A stretch of DNA of 10,022 bases from an uncultured Collinsella sp. (lineage in GTDB: Bacteria > Actinomycetota > Coriobacteriia > Coriobacteriales > Coriobacteriaceae): positions 1 to 10,022 of the forward strand of contig CABSNF010000074.1 in NCBI GenBank assembly GCA_902478995.1, read 5' to 3'. Within the stretch, counting starts at the first letter, position 1. The number at the start of each line of letters is the position of its first letter. The translations under genes and the position numbers were made by a program. Shown here piece after piece: positions 1 to 6,138 of the stretch. The notes beneath the pieces were generated by a model. It was not told where the DNA came from. It searched no databases and was given only the letters and a program-made list of their open reading frames with translations.

Positions 1-31
1 GTCGGCAGCGTCAGATGTGTATAAGAGACAG
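1..31 (+). other. Nextera Read 1 transposase adapter (artefact)
   Basis: The first 31 bases match the Illumina Nextera Read 1 adapter lacking its first two bases. They end with the 19-bp Tn5 mosaic end AGATGTGTATAAGAGACAG at 13..31. This is library-construction sequence left on the contig, not genome. Genomic sequence starts at 32. Confidence 0.98.
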
Positions 32-2018
32 CGGCATACGCGTTGCCCGCGATGGCGGCGGCCAGGGCATCCTGCGGCGAGAGCGCCGGGGCGGCTAGGC
101 TATCGAGCGGATTGGAACCTGCGGCATCGCGCGCGCCGACGAGCGCCTCAAACGAGGATGCCGGGGCAGATGGCCCCGGTTCGGGCGCGGGCGCGCTCAC
201 CACGATGGGCTCGGGCTCGGCGCCGGCAGGCACGTCGGCAACACCGGCTGCGCGCAGCTCTTCTAGGCTCTCGAGCGTACCCTCGATATCCTCGTGCGTC
301 TCCTCAAATTCGGCGGCGACGCCCAGGAATTCCTGAATGTTCTCGGCACGGCTCTCGGACTCCATGGTGCCCTCGGCGCGGAAAGCCTGCAGCAGGCCCG
401 TCTTATCGACAATCATCTCGACGACGTCCTTGAGCTCGCCGTCCATGCGGCGACCCTCGCGCACTAGCGAGACAAAGCTCGACAGGCCATTGCGCACCTT
501 GGCGCTAAACATGCCGGTCTCGGCGCACGCGATCTCGCAAGCTTGGAAGAACGAGCAGCGGTTGTCGCGCGCCAGTTGCTCGATCTTTTGGATCGAGGTG
601 GAGCCGATGCCGCGGCGAGGTGTGTTGATGACGCGCTTGACGCTCATCTCGTCGGCCGGGTTCACGATCATCTTGAGGTAGGCCATGACGTCGCGGATCT
701 CGGCACGGTCGAAGAATCGCGTGCCGCCCACGATCTTGTAGGGCACGCCCGCGCGCAGGAACATATCTTCGAGGATACGCGACTGGGCGTTGGTGCGATA
801 GAACACGGCAATGTCGTCGTAGCTCGTGCCTTTGGCATGCAGCTTCTCGATCTCGCCGGCAATCCAGCGGCCCTCGTCGCGCTCATCGCTCGCCTGGAAG
901 GCCTGGATCTTCTCGCCATCGCCCTCGGCCGTAAACAGACGCTTGTCCTTGCGCTGAGAGTTGTGGCGCACCACGGCGTTGGCGGCGCTCAGGATGTGAC
1001 CCGTGGAACGGTAGTTCTGCTCCAGCTTGACGGTCTTGCAGTTTTTAAAGTCCTTCTCAAAGTCCAGGATGTTGGTGATGTCGGCGCCGCGCCAGCTATA
1101 AATGGACTGGTCATCGTCGCCCACGACCATGAGGTTTTGGTACTTGGCGGCCAGCAGGTTGGCGATTTCGTACTGGACGTGGTTGGTGTCCTGATACTCG
1201 TCGACGCTAATGTAGCGGAAGCGCTCTTGGTACTTGTCGAGTACCTCGGGGCGGGTGCGCAGCAGCTCGAGCGTGCGCACAAGCAGGTCGTCGAAGTCCA
1301 TCGCGTTAGCGGCGCGCAGGCGGCGCTCCAGCTCCAGGTAGACCTGCGCGGCCTTTTTGTCGTTGGGGCTATCGGCGAACTTGAGCATGTCCTCGGGGCC
1401 GATCATGGCGTTTTTGGCCGAGCTAATCTTGCTGCGGATCATGTTGATGGGGAACTGCTTTTGCTCGATACCGAGCGCCTGCATAATGTCGCGCACCATG
1501 CGCTTTGAGTCATCGTCATCGTAGATGGTGAACTGACCGGTGTAGCCCAGCAGGTCGGCGTCTTCACGCAGCATACGCACGCACATGGCATGGAAGGTGC
1601 ACACCCACATGCCACGGGTGCCGCTGGGAATGAGTGCCGCCAGACGCTCACGCATCTCGGCCGCGGCCTTGTTGGTAAACGTGATGGCGAGGATCTGCCA
1701 GGGCTTAACGCCCAGGTCGCCGAGCATATGTGCGATGCGGAAGGTCAAGACGCGGGTCTTGCCCGAGCCGGCGCCGGCGAGCACCAGCAGCGGGCCCTCG
1801 GTGGTCAGGACCGCCTCGCGCTGGGCGGGATTAAGGCTGTCGATGTTGACGAGCGGCTTGGCGGGTTTGGGTGCCGGCGCGGGAGCGTCATAGATGTCAA
1901 GCGGAACGAGCTCGGGCTCCGGCGCGGCGGGGGCGGTGTACGCATCGAGCGGCACGGGTTCCGGCGCGGGCGGCACGGGTACCGCGGTGTTCTTTTCCCA
2001 GGGCAAGGGCTGGGTCAT
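32..2018 (-). CDS. pcrA: ATP-dependent DNA helicase UvrD/PcrA (N-terminal 662 codons, 3' end missing)
   Basis: Superfamily 1A 3'-5' DNA helicase acting in nucleotide excision repair, replication restart and removal of RecA filaments or stalled polymerase. Visible motifs: Walker A AGAGSGKT at residues 81-88, TFTNKAAAEM at 113-122, Walker B VDEYQDTN at 272-279, motif III GDDDQSIYSWRGA at 300-312, then a QNYRST motif and a GGTRFFDRAEIRD segment. The family core starts near residue 57 (LVNIDSLNPAQREAV), so about 55 Pro/Ala/Glu-rich residues precede it. From about residue 600 a low-complexity Pro/Ala stretch begins where relatives run on toward the T-x-H-x-A-K-G-L-E motif, and the contig ends inside this stretch. 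The ATG at 2018 has GAGGAG six bases upstream (2025..2030). The gene is cut by the adapter, not by a mutation. It lies downstream of uppP on the same strand but beyond a terminator-like hairpin, so it is probably transcribed separately. Confidence 0.96.
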
Positions 2019-2079
2019 GGGCGACTCCTCATCTGACGGACGGCGCGCCTGCGGGCAGCGCCATAGTTTGAGCCGTACC

Positions 2080-2110
2080 AGTATACCGAGCCGCGCGGAC
2101 ACCGACGCAA
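2080..2110 (-). promoter_or_regulatory. candidate pcrA promoter
   Basis: On the minus strand there is a TATACT hexamer (plus-strand 2080..2085) and TTGCGT (2105..2110) spaced by 19 bases. The -10 is good; the -35 is weak and the spacing long. It would give a leader of roughly 55 bases before the pcrA ATG at 2018. Confidence 0.35.
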
Positions 2111-2157
2111 ATCACACCGCGACTCCGTGCGCCGCCGTCAGGCCCACCCCAGCGAAT

Positions 2158-2190
2158 TTGGTGCAATGGGGTCAGGTTAGTCTGCACCAA
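2158..2190. repeat. REP-like inverted repeat
   Basis: The perfect 8-bp arms TTGGTGCA (2158..2165) and TGCACCAA (2183..2190) enclose a 17-base spacer. Read on the minus strand, the right arm continues as GCAGACTAACCTGACCCC. This layout resembles the short palindromes that RAYT/REP transposases mobilise. The assignment rests on appearance only; no transposase lies in the window. Confidence 0.4.
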
Positions 2191-2238
2191 TCTATTGACA
2201 ATCACGAAACCGCCGATGTCATGGCAGCAGCAGCGAGC

Positions 2239-2334
2239 GGCGGCCAGAGCGAACAAATTGACATGAAAAGAGGGTGGCATAGACCTTTTGGTCATGCCGC
2301 CCTCTTTGAATGACAAGTTGTCGCTCTGGCCGCC
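2239..2334 (-). terminator. long nested hairpin, probable uppP terminator
   Basis: The core is a 14-bp stem (2267..2280 with 2294..2307, one G-T pair) that continues inward, after a one-base bulge, into GACC/GGTC around a TTTT loop. On the minus strand the core ends in CCCTCTTTT, as expected of an intrinsic terminator after uppP, whose stop is at 2352. Outside the core, 13 poorly matched bases per side lead to a second, perfect 14-bp pair (GGCGGCCAGAGCGA at 2239..2252 with its complement at 2321..2334). The whole element is a roughly 96-base imperfect palindrome, much larger than a normal terminator. Confidence 0.75.
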
Positions 2335-2351
2335 ACGCAGCGTCAACCAAG

Positions 2352-3332
2352 TTACAGGCCGAGCATCGGCTCCAGGACAAAGAAGTACGCGAGCACCACG
2401 ATGCCCAGGATGATGCGGTAAACACCGAAGCACTTAAAGTCGTGACGGCGGACGAAGCCCATGAGCCACTTGATGGCGATGAGCGAAACCACAAAGGCCA
2501 CAACACAGCCCACGCCCAAGATTGCGACCTCGTTGGCGCCGAACGTACCGCCCTTGATGAAGTACTTGACCAGTTTGAGCGCACTCGCGCCAAACATGAC
2601 AGGGATGGCCAGGAAGAACGTAAACTTGGACGCCACCGAACGCGTGCAGCCCAAAAGCAGGCCACCGATGATGGTAGAACCGGAACGAGACGTACCAGGC
2701 ACCAGCGAAAGCACCTGGAAGCAGCCGATACCCAGCGCAGTCTTCCAACTCAGGTCCTCGAGCGTGGCGATGGAGCCAAAGTCCAAATTCTCGTCATCGT
2801 CCTCATCCTCAGCGGTAGCCGCGGCGGGCGCCGCAAAGTGCGCACCGGCGGGACGTCCGCCCGCCACCACAGCACGCGAACCAAACGAACCGGCAACGGC
2901 CATTTCCTCGCGCTTGCTCGCGCGCCAGTTCTCAATCACGATAAACAGTACGCCGTACACAATGAGCGCCAGCGCCACGACGGGAGCATTGTAGAAATGC
3001 TCCTCCATCCAGTCGTTGAGCGGCAGACCGATCGCCGCGGCGGGAATGCAGCCGAGCACAATCTTGCCCCACAGCACCCAGGTGTCGCGACGGCCCTCCT
3101 TGCCCTTGCTGGGCGAGAACGGGTTGAGCTCATGGAAGAACAGGACGCAGACAGCCAGAATGGCGCCGAGCTGAATCACGACCAGGAACATATTCCAGAA
3201 CGTCTCGCTCACGTTCATCTTGACGAACTCGTCCACCAAGATCATGTGACCGGTCGACGAAACAGGCAGCCATTCGGTGATGCCCTCGACCAGGCCCATG
3301 AAGGCAGATTTTAGAAGCTCGATGATATCCAA
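2352..3332 (-). CDS. uppP: undecaprenyl-diphosphatase (BacA/UppP)
   Basis: Integral membrane phosphatase that converts undecaprenyl diphosphate to the monophosphate, recycling the lipid carrier for peptidoglycan and other wall polymers; it can confer bacitracin tolerance. Signature residues are present: the E-x-x-x-E motif at E16/E20 in GLVEGITEWLPVSSTGH, with H29, and the PGTSRSGST motif at 212-220. Several hydrophobic segments follow, ending in FFVLEPMLGL. I chose the TTG at 3332: GAGGGGG (3338..3344) lies five bases upstream, and the protein then begins MDIIELLKSAFMGLVEG, as in the family. The frame stays open further upstream without a better start. The product is 326 residues against a usual 265-290. 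The excess is residues about 137-190, a Gly/Ala-rich then strongly acidic loop (E-D-E-D-D-D-E at 175-181). Divergent from the usp gene. Confidence 0.95.
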   Translation of the reverse strand: MDIIELLKSAFMGLVEGITEWLPVSSTGHMILVDEFVKMNVSETFWNMFLVVIQLGAILAVCVLFFHELNPFSPSKGKEGRRDTWVLWGKIVLGCIPAAAIGLPLNDWMEEHFYNAPVVALALIVYGVLFIVIENWRASKREEMAVAGSFGSRAVVAGGRPAGAHFAAPAAATAEDEDDDENLDFGSIATLEDLSWKTALGIGCFQVLSLVPGTSRSGSTIIGGLLLGCTRSVASKFTFFLAIPVMFGASALKLVKYFIKGGTFGANEVAILGVGCVVAFVVSLIAIKWLMGFVRRHDFKCFGVYRIILGIVVLAYFFVLEPMLGL

Positions 3333-3392
3333 AGGGACCCCCTCGTTAGACACCCGCCGATATTGTTCTGCGGACGGTGCGGGCGATGTCCC

Positions 3393-3422
3393 ATTATCAA
3401 CCGTTGGCGGCGCACCTGCGCC
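3393..3422 (-). promoter_or_regulatory. candidate uppP promoter with overlapping palindrome
   Basis: On the minus strand a GATAAT hexamer (plus 3393..3398) would place transcription start about 54 bases before the uppP TTG. No good -35 is visible. Instead, the 14-bp palindrome GGCGCACCTGCGCC occupies 3409..3422, where a -35 would overlap, so it could be an operator. This is inference from layout. Confidence 0.3.
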
Positions 3423-3447
3423 TACCCTTACCAAAAAACTCGCCCGT

Positions 3448-3490
3448 TCACAGAATTGTGAGCGGTCAAACCGAAATCCTTGGGTATAAC
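3448..3490 (+). promoter_or_regulatory. candidate usp promoter region
   Basis: A TATAAC hexamer at 3485..3490 could be the -10 of the usp gene, about 90 bases before its ATG; a second candidate, TAAAGT, lies at 3501..3506. No clear -35 stands at normal spacing. Upstream is the inverted repeat TCACA-GAAT-TGTGA (3448..3461), a possible regulator site placed just above the promoter. Confidence 0.3.
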
Positions 3491-3580
3491 TGCAACAAGA
3501 TAAAGTGTCCGGCGGCCAACGCGCCCGCGCCCGCCCGATGCACGAGCCCCGCGCCCGTGCGATAGACCAAGGAGGAAACC

Positions 3581-4018
3581 ATGAACGAGGGCTACACCAA
3601 GGTATTTGTTTCACTCGACGGTACTGAGCAGCAGGATTTTGTGCTCGCACGCGCCATTAAGGTCGCCGCGAACAACGGCGCCAAGCTAATCATCGGCCAC
3701 GTTATCGATTCCACGGCGCTCGAGAGCGCCGGTTCCTATCCGGTCGACCTGGTCAACGGCCTAGAGGAGGCATTTAAGAACTCCATTGCCAAGCAGCTCG
3801 AAGAGGCCAAGGCCAATCCCGATATTCCCGAGGTCGAGGTCATGATTCGCGCCGGCCGTATTCGCGAGACGCTCAAGGACGAGATGCTCGACGTGGTCAA
3901 GCCCGACCTGGTGCTCTGCGGCGCCCGCGGCCTGTCCTCGATCAAGTATGCGCTGCTGGGTTCGATTTCGACGTTCCTGCTGCGCAATACGGACTGCGAC
4001 ATCTTGGTCGTGAAGTAG
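3581..4018 (+). CDS. universal stress protein, UspA family, single domain
   Basis: Small soluble cytoplasmic protein of the ATP-binding UspA subgroup, linked in other bacteria to survival under starvation, hypoxia or other stress. The 145 residues match one Usp domain. The nucleotide-binding signature G-2x-G-9x-G-S is complete: G114, G117, G127, S128 in CGARGLSSIKYALLGS. D13 of the first strand (VFVSLDGT) is at the usual adenine-contact position, so ATP binding is likely. The ATG at 3581 has an ideal AAGGAGG at 3569..3575. It is a single-gene unit, divergent from uppP and closed by the terminator at 4163..4196. Its biological role cannot be read from the sequence. Confidence 0.95.
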   Translation: MNEGYTKVFVSLDGTEQQDFVLARAIKVAANNGAKLIIGHVIDSTALESAGSYPVDLVNGLEEAFKNSIAKQLEEAKANPDIPEVEVMIRAGRIRETLKDEMLDVVKPDLVLCGARGLSSIKYALLGSISTFLLRNTDCDILVVK

Positions 4019-4031
4019 GCTCCTTCCCGTC

Positions 4032-4122
4032 GGCGCAAGGCCTGCGGGGTTATCACGCCGACGTCCTCGCCGCTTCGCGGCTGCGGGATGTCGGCTTTGA
4101 TAACCCCTCCCGGCCTTGCGCC
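4032..4122. repeat. 91-nt compound inverted repeat downstream of usp
   Basis: Four successive pairs of arms nest in register: GGCGCAAGGCC 4032..4042 with 4112..4122; GGGGTTATCA 4046..4055 with 4098..4107; GCCGACGTCC 4057..4066 with 4086..4095 (one G-T pair); GCCGC 4069..4073 with 4077..4081 around a three-base loop. About 36 base pairs interrupted by small bulges make a cruciform or very stable RNA hairpin. There is no T-tract after it, and a separate, normal terminator follows, so ordinary termination does not explain it. It is a candidate REP/MITE-like intergenic element. Confidence 0.8.
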
Positions 4123-4162
4123 TTCGTCACCGTACTTCAGCGAGTTGGCTGATAAAAGATGG

Positions 4163-4196
4163 CGTGCCGCCCCATTTGGGGCGGCACGTTTTGTTT
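4163..4196. terminator. bidirectional intrinsic terminator between usp and the histidine kinase gene
   Basis: A perfect stem pairs CGTGCCGCCCC (4163..4173) with 4178..4188 around ATTT. On the plus strand it is followed by TTTTGTTTG (4189..4197), ending usp transcription. On the minus strand it is followed by CCATCTTTTATC, ending the convergent two-component operon. Confidence 0.9.
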
Positions 4197-4218
4197 GAGG
4201 CGGCACGTTTTTGTTTGG
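4180..4218 (+). repeat. tandem duplication of a terminator tail
   Basis: The right arm and T-tract of the terminator (GGCGGCACGTTTTGTTTG, starting 4180..4181) are repeated immediately as GGCGGCACGTTTTTGTTTG (4199..4217), with one extra T. The second copy has no left arm of its own, so it cannot form an independent hairpin. Confidence 0.8.
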
Positions 4219-4238
4219 GCGGACGTCTGCCGCGTGCG

Positions 4239-5282
4239 TTACTCGAAGTATTGGAACTTGTTGGTTGAGAAGGCAAATGTTACGACAAAGCCTTCGCCGG
4301 AGTCGGATGCCGCGGTGACGTCGATGCCCATTTTGGAGCACAGACGCGCCACCAGGTAGAGGCCGATGCCCGTTGCGCGCTTAGTGTTGCGGCCGTTGTC
4401 GCCGGTAAAACCCTTCTCGAACACGCGCGGCAGGTCTGCCGCACACACGCCGCAGCCGTTGTCCGCGACGGTAAGCTCGATGCGCTCGCTCGCCAGACCC
4501 TCGTCCAGCAACGCACCCGAAAACACGATCTTTGCGCCGTCCTCACGCGCATATTTAATGCTGTTCTGAATGAGCTGGCCCAGAATAAACTCGAGCCACT
4601 TCTCGTCGGTAAAGACCTCAAAGTCGAGGTTCTCGCACACCGTAGCCACGTGCGCCGCGATAAGCTCGCGCGCGTTGGCTTTAATCGCGCCCGTCACCAA
4701 GGTCTTGAGATCCCAGCGGCGAATCAGGTAGTCGCGCTCCACGACTTCCGAGCGCGCATAGTACAGAGCTTGGTCGATATAGCGCTCCACGCGGGCAAGC
4801 TCGCGTGCCAGATCGTCCACGCGCGACAGGTCGTCTTCGCTACCGTCCAGGTTTTCCAAAATCAGATGGGCCGCCGCCAGGGGCAGCTTGGCCTCATGGA
4901 CCCAGCTCTCGATATAGTCGCGATAGTCATCGGTCTGACGACGGCCTTCGGCAACCTCGTCGCAGGCAGCTTTGCCCACCCGGCGCAAGACCTCGTACTC
5001 GAGCTCGCCCTCGGCATAGGTCGGACATTGCACCATCTCCTGCACCCATGCGGGACTCTCGAGCTCCTCTGCCGCGCGCTCCAACTGACGCAGAAAACGA
5101 CGACGACGCGCATACTCGATCACGATGCCGAGCATACCGAAGATAAAGGACACGCCAACCGCCACGACCACGATAGAAACGGGTGCGCCGGCGACCGTCA
5201 GCACAAAGCAGCTCAGCAGCACGCCGCACGTCCACACGGCGACGGGAAGCAGCGCATCTTTAAAGAACTTGCCAAACGACAT
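4239..5282 (-). CDS. sensor histidine kinase, short intramembrane-sensing type (BceS/GraS-like)
   Basis: Membrane sensor kinase of a two-component system, 347 residues. Two hydrophobic helices (about 11-31 and 35-56) are joined by only a few residues, leaving no extracellular sensor domain; this is the architecture of intramembrane-sensing kinases. A charged linker leads to the H-box WVHEAKLPLAAA with phospho-acceptor H129. The ATPase part has N-box QLIQNSIKY (236-244), G1 DNGCG (274-278), an F-box-like VFEKGFTG and G2 TGIGLYL (304-310). All catalytic motifs are intact. The ATG at 5282 lies nine bases after the regulator stop, and its AGGGG (5289..5293) overlaps that stop codon, so the two are co-transcribed and probably coupled. 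BceS-like kinases usually serve peptide-antibiotic ABC transporters; none is next to this pair in the window, so the signal is unknown. Confidence 0.93.
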   Translation of the reverse strand: MSFGKFFKDALLPVAVWTCGVLLSCFVLTVAGAPVSIVVVAVGVSFIFGMLGIVIEYARRRRFLRQLERAAEELESPAWVQEMVQCPTYAEGELEYEVLRRVGKAACDEVAEGRRQTDDYRDYIESWVHEAKLPLAAAHLILENLDGSEDDLSRVDDLARELARVERYIDQALYYARSEVVERDYLIRRWDLKTLVTGAIKANARELIAAHVATVCENLDFEVFTDEKWLEFILGQLIQNSIKYAREDGAKIVFSGALLDEGLASERIELTVADNGCGVCAADLPRVFEKGFTGDNGRNTKRATGIGLYLVARLCSKMGIDVTAASDSGEGFVVTFAFSTNKFQYFE

Positions 5283-5291
5283 AGCCGGCCC

Positions 5292-5963
5292 CTAGACCGA
5301 ATAGCCTTGGCCGCGGTGCGTCGTCAAATACCCCTTGATGCCGATTTTTTCGAGCGTGGTGCGCAGGCGGTTGATGTTAACGGTAAGCGTGTTGTCGTCC
5401 ACGAAAGCGTCGGAGTCCCACAGGTCCTGCATGATGGCCGAGCGCGAAACGATCTTGCCCGCGCGGCTCAGAAGCAGCGAGAGGATACGCAGTTCATTTT
5501 TGGTGAGCTCGGTGCTAGTGCCGGTTTGCGTATTGGTGACCATGGAGCGGGCGAGGTCAAGCTCCAGTCCCTTGTGGACGAGCGTACTGCGCTCGCCTGC
5601 CGCCGAGGTGCGACGCAGCAAGGCATTGATGCACGCCACGAGCACACGGGCGCTGTAGGGCTTGGGAACAAAGTCGTCCGCGCCGAGCGTCATGGCCATG
5701 ACCTCGTCGATCTCGGTCGCGCGCGACGTGAGGACGATGATGGGAACCTCGGATTCGCGGCGAACCTCGTGGCAGATATGCTGGCCGTCCTTAACGGGAA
5801 GCGTGAGGTCGAGCAGCACCAGGTCGGGCGCGGCGGCGAGAATATCGCGCGAGACATGCTCAAACGATTCGCATGCCTCAACCTCAAAACCGGCGCGGGC
5901 AAGGATGTCGATAAGCTCACGACGAATGGGCTCGTCGTCCTCAACGACATAGATCAGCGCCAT
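5292..5963 (-). CDS. OmpR/PhoB-family response regulator
   Basis: DNA-binding partner of the kinase downstream, 223 residues. The receiver domain (1 to about 118) has the acidic pocket E8/D9/D10 in VVEDDE, phospho-acceptor D52 in LLDLTLP, T79 and K101 in VPKPYSA. The winged-helix output domain (about 125-223) contains LTKNELRILSLL, a recognition region around DDNTLTVNINRLRTTLEK, and the closing wing YLTTHRGQGYSV. I chose the ATG at 5963 because the receiver strand starts there (MALIYVVEDDEP) and a GAG plus eight-G Shine-Dalgarno stands eight bases upstream; the frame is open for 78 bases more but shows no family sequence. It is first in the operon with the kinase. A weak candidate -10 (CATAAT on the minus strand, plus 5999..6004) and a small palindrome, GCGGATCCGC (6007..6016), lie upstream. 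Confidence 0.95.
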   Translation of the reverse strand: MALIYVVEDDEPIRRELIDILARAGFEVEACESFEHVSRDILAAAPDLVLLDLTLPVKDGQHICHEVRRESEVPIIVLTSRATEIDEVMAMTLGADDFVPKPYSARVLVACINALLRRTSAAGERSTLVHKGLELDLARSMVTNTQTGTSTELTKNELRILSLLLSRAGKIVSRSAIMQDLWDSDAFVDDNTLTVNINRLRTTLEKIGIKGYLTTHRGQGYSV

Positions 5964-6055
5964 GGATTCCGCCCCCCCCTCTTGGTTGTCTTGCCCCATT
6001 ATGACCGCGGATCCGCAGATACGCACCTCACGCGGCACCAAAGTGACAGAACTGT

Positions 6056-6124
6056 TCGCGAGTGGCAGAGGCTTGCCTCTCGCTCGCGACGAGCACGGGA
6101 ATTAAATGAGTTTTTAATCCCCGT
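6056..6124. repeat. two adjacent stem-loops between the unknown gene and the response regulator
   Basis: Hairpin one pairs TCGCGAG (6056..6062) with CTCGCGA (6083..6089) and, inside, AGAGGC (6067..6072) with GCCTCT (6075..6080). Hairpin two pairs ACGGGAATTAAA (6095..6106) with 6113..6124, with one mismatch that is a G-U pair in the minus-strand RNA. They lie just downstream of the unknown gene's stop at 6139 and may terminate or stabilise its transcript. Neither has a clear T-tract, so termination is not certain. Confidence 0.55.
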
Positions 6125-6138
6125 CCCAGAAACATCAT

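Larger units (their letters stand above)
2019..2351. other. gene-free interval between uppP and pcrA
   Basis: No reading frame here has a ribosome binding site and plausible composition. The interval holds, from right to left, the long hairpin following uppP, a REP-like inverted repeat, and the candidate pcrA promoter with its leader. The stretch 2191..2238 has nothing I can assign, although TTGACA at 2195..2200 resembles a -35 box without a partner -10. Confidence 0.6.

Noticed and set aside
543..1508. Long plus-strand open frame of 321 codons opposite pcrA
   Set aside because: It is the antisense of a clear helicase gene. High-GC codon bias leaves stop-free antisense frames, and the translation has no recognisable family and no ribosome binding site.
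2310..3314. 334-codon plus-strand open frame opposite uppP
   Set aside because: It is antisense to uppP, which has all family motifs; the product is a charged low-complexity shadow.
3454..3465. AATTGTGAGCGG, identical to the left half of the E. coli lac operator
   Set aside because: The other half-site is missing, no LacI-type regulator or sugar gene is nearby, and a 12-base match in a 10-kb window can be chance. The TCACA/TGTGA palindrome explains part of it.
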